32,828 nucleotides of DNA. Source: an uncultured Ruminococcus sp. (GTDB lineage: Bacteria; Bacillota; Clostridia; Oscillospirales; Ruminococcaceae). Made by a program: the position numbers and the translations under genes. The stretch covers positions 1-32,828 of the forward strand of contig CACZGM010000017.1 of NCBI GenBank assembly GCA_902780695.1, given 5' to 3'. Below are positions 32,739-32,828 of this stretch, piece after piece (positions within the stretch are counted from its first letter, which is position 1; each line of letters starts with the position of its first letter). Below the pieces are notes generated by a model, which worked only from the letters and a program-made list of their open reading frames with translations, was not told the DNA's origin and did no database searches.

Positions 32739-32767
32739 TTGACAAACGGGTGGAGATGTGATAAAAT
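32739..32767 (+). promoter_or_regulatory. Downstream member of a tandem strong promoter pair
   Basis: TTGACA (32739-32744) and TAAAAT (32762-32767), 17 bases apart, repeat the arrangement of the promoter 105 bases upstream, including the A/T-rich upstream tract and the TATTGACAAA start. A small stem CTGTC-GAAA-GACAG (32775-32788) follows. The two-promoter layout is typical of rRNA or tRNA operons in Firmicutes, but the transcribed gene lies outside the window. Confidence 0.75.
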
Positions 32768-32828
32768 ATTAAAGCTGTCGAAAGACAGGGCATTAACGAA
32801 CCGAGCGAAGCGAGGGGAGGAAATGCGG

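Overview
The window looks like a low-to-mid GC Clostridia chromosome, most likely an Oscillospirales/Ruminococcaceae gut-type anaerobe. This rests on the order SRP RNA-dnaX-ybaB-recR next to dnaA-dnaN-yaaA, on Gram-positive style promoters (TTGACA-17-TATAAT) with strong GGAGG ribosome sites, on CUT1 sugar transporters lacking their own ATPase, and on GC-rich palindromic filler between genes. The species assignment is inference.

Layout. (1) 1-6480, minus strand: a replication block. Reading leftward: SRP RNA (ffs), dnaX, ybaB, recR, a terminator, then dnaA, a 445-base AT-rich spacer that may hold the replication origin, dnaN and yaaA. (2) 6699-7562, minus strand: a patatin-like lipid hydrolase. 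(3) 7927-9587, plus strand: two LolD/MacB-type ABC ATPases with no permease; the second carries a C-terminal AbrB-like domain. (4) 9816-21602, plus strand: a large, codon-optimised operon. It encodes a 986-residue secreted solute-binding protein with carbohydrate-binding-like modules, two CUT1 permease pairs, an extracellular NHL propeller/TPR membrane protein, a YIP1-family membrane protein and a secreted DUF5696-like protein. A structured leader with a terminator hairpin precedes it. (5) 21778-24063, plus strand: a Zn/Cd-type efflux operon (HMA chaperone plus P1B ATPase) behind a promoter with an ArsR/SmtB-like palindrome. (6) 24216-27882, plus strand: a heterodimeric ABC exporter. (7) 27904-28968: GC-rich palindromic repeats, a terminator, and a four-unit tandem array of about 190 bases per unit with long hairpins; one unit carries a 34-residue membrane peptide gene instead of the hairpin. 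(8) 28970-32437, minus strand: an ABC-F ATPase, a membrane-anchored protein whose C-terminal domain resembles a catalytically dead Amidase_6, and a 56-residue membrane peptide. (9) 32634-32828, plus strand: two tandem strong promoters driving something beyond the edge, possibly a stable RNA operon.

How the parts fit. The largest coherent system is the glycan-uptake operon: the binding protein, propeller protein and DUF5696-like protein act outside the membrane, and the two permease pairs import product. The ATPase must come from elsewhere (an MsmK-type protein) or, less conventionally, from the two upstream ATPases. The most unusual pieces are the ABC-AbrB fusion, the non-lipoprotein binding protein, the competing hairpins in the operon leader, and the tandem hairpin/peptide array.
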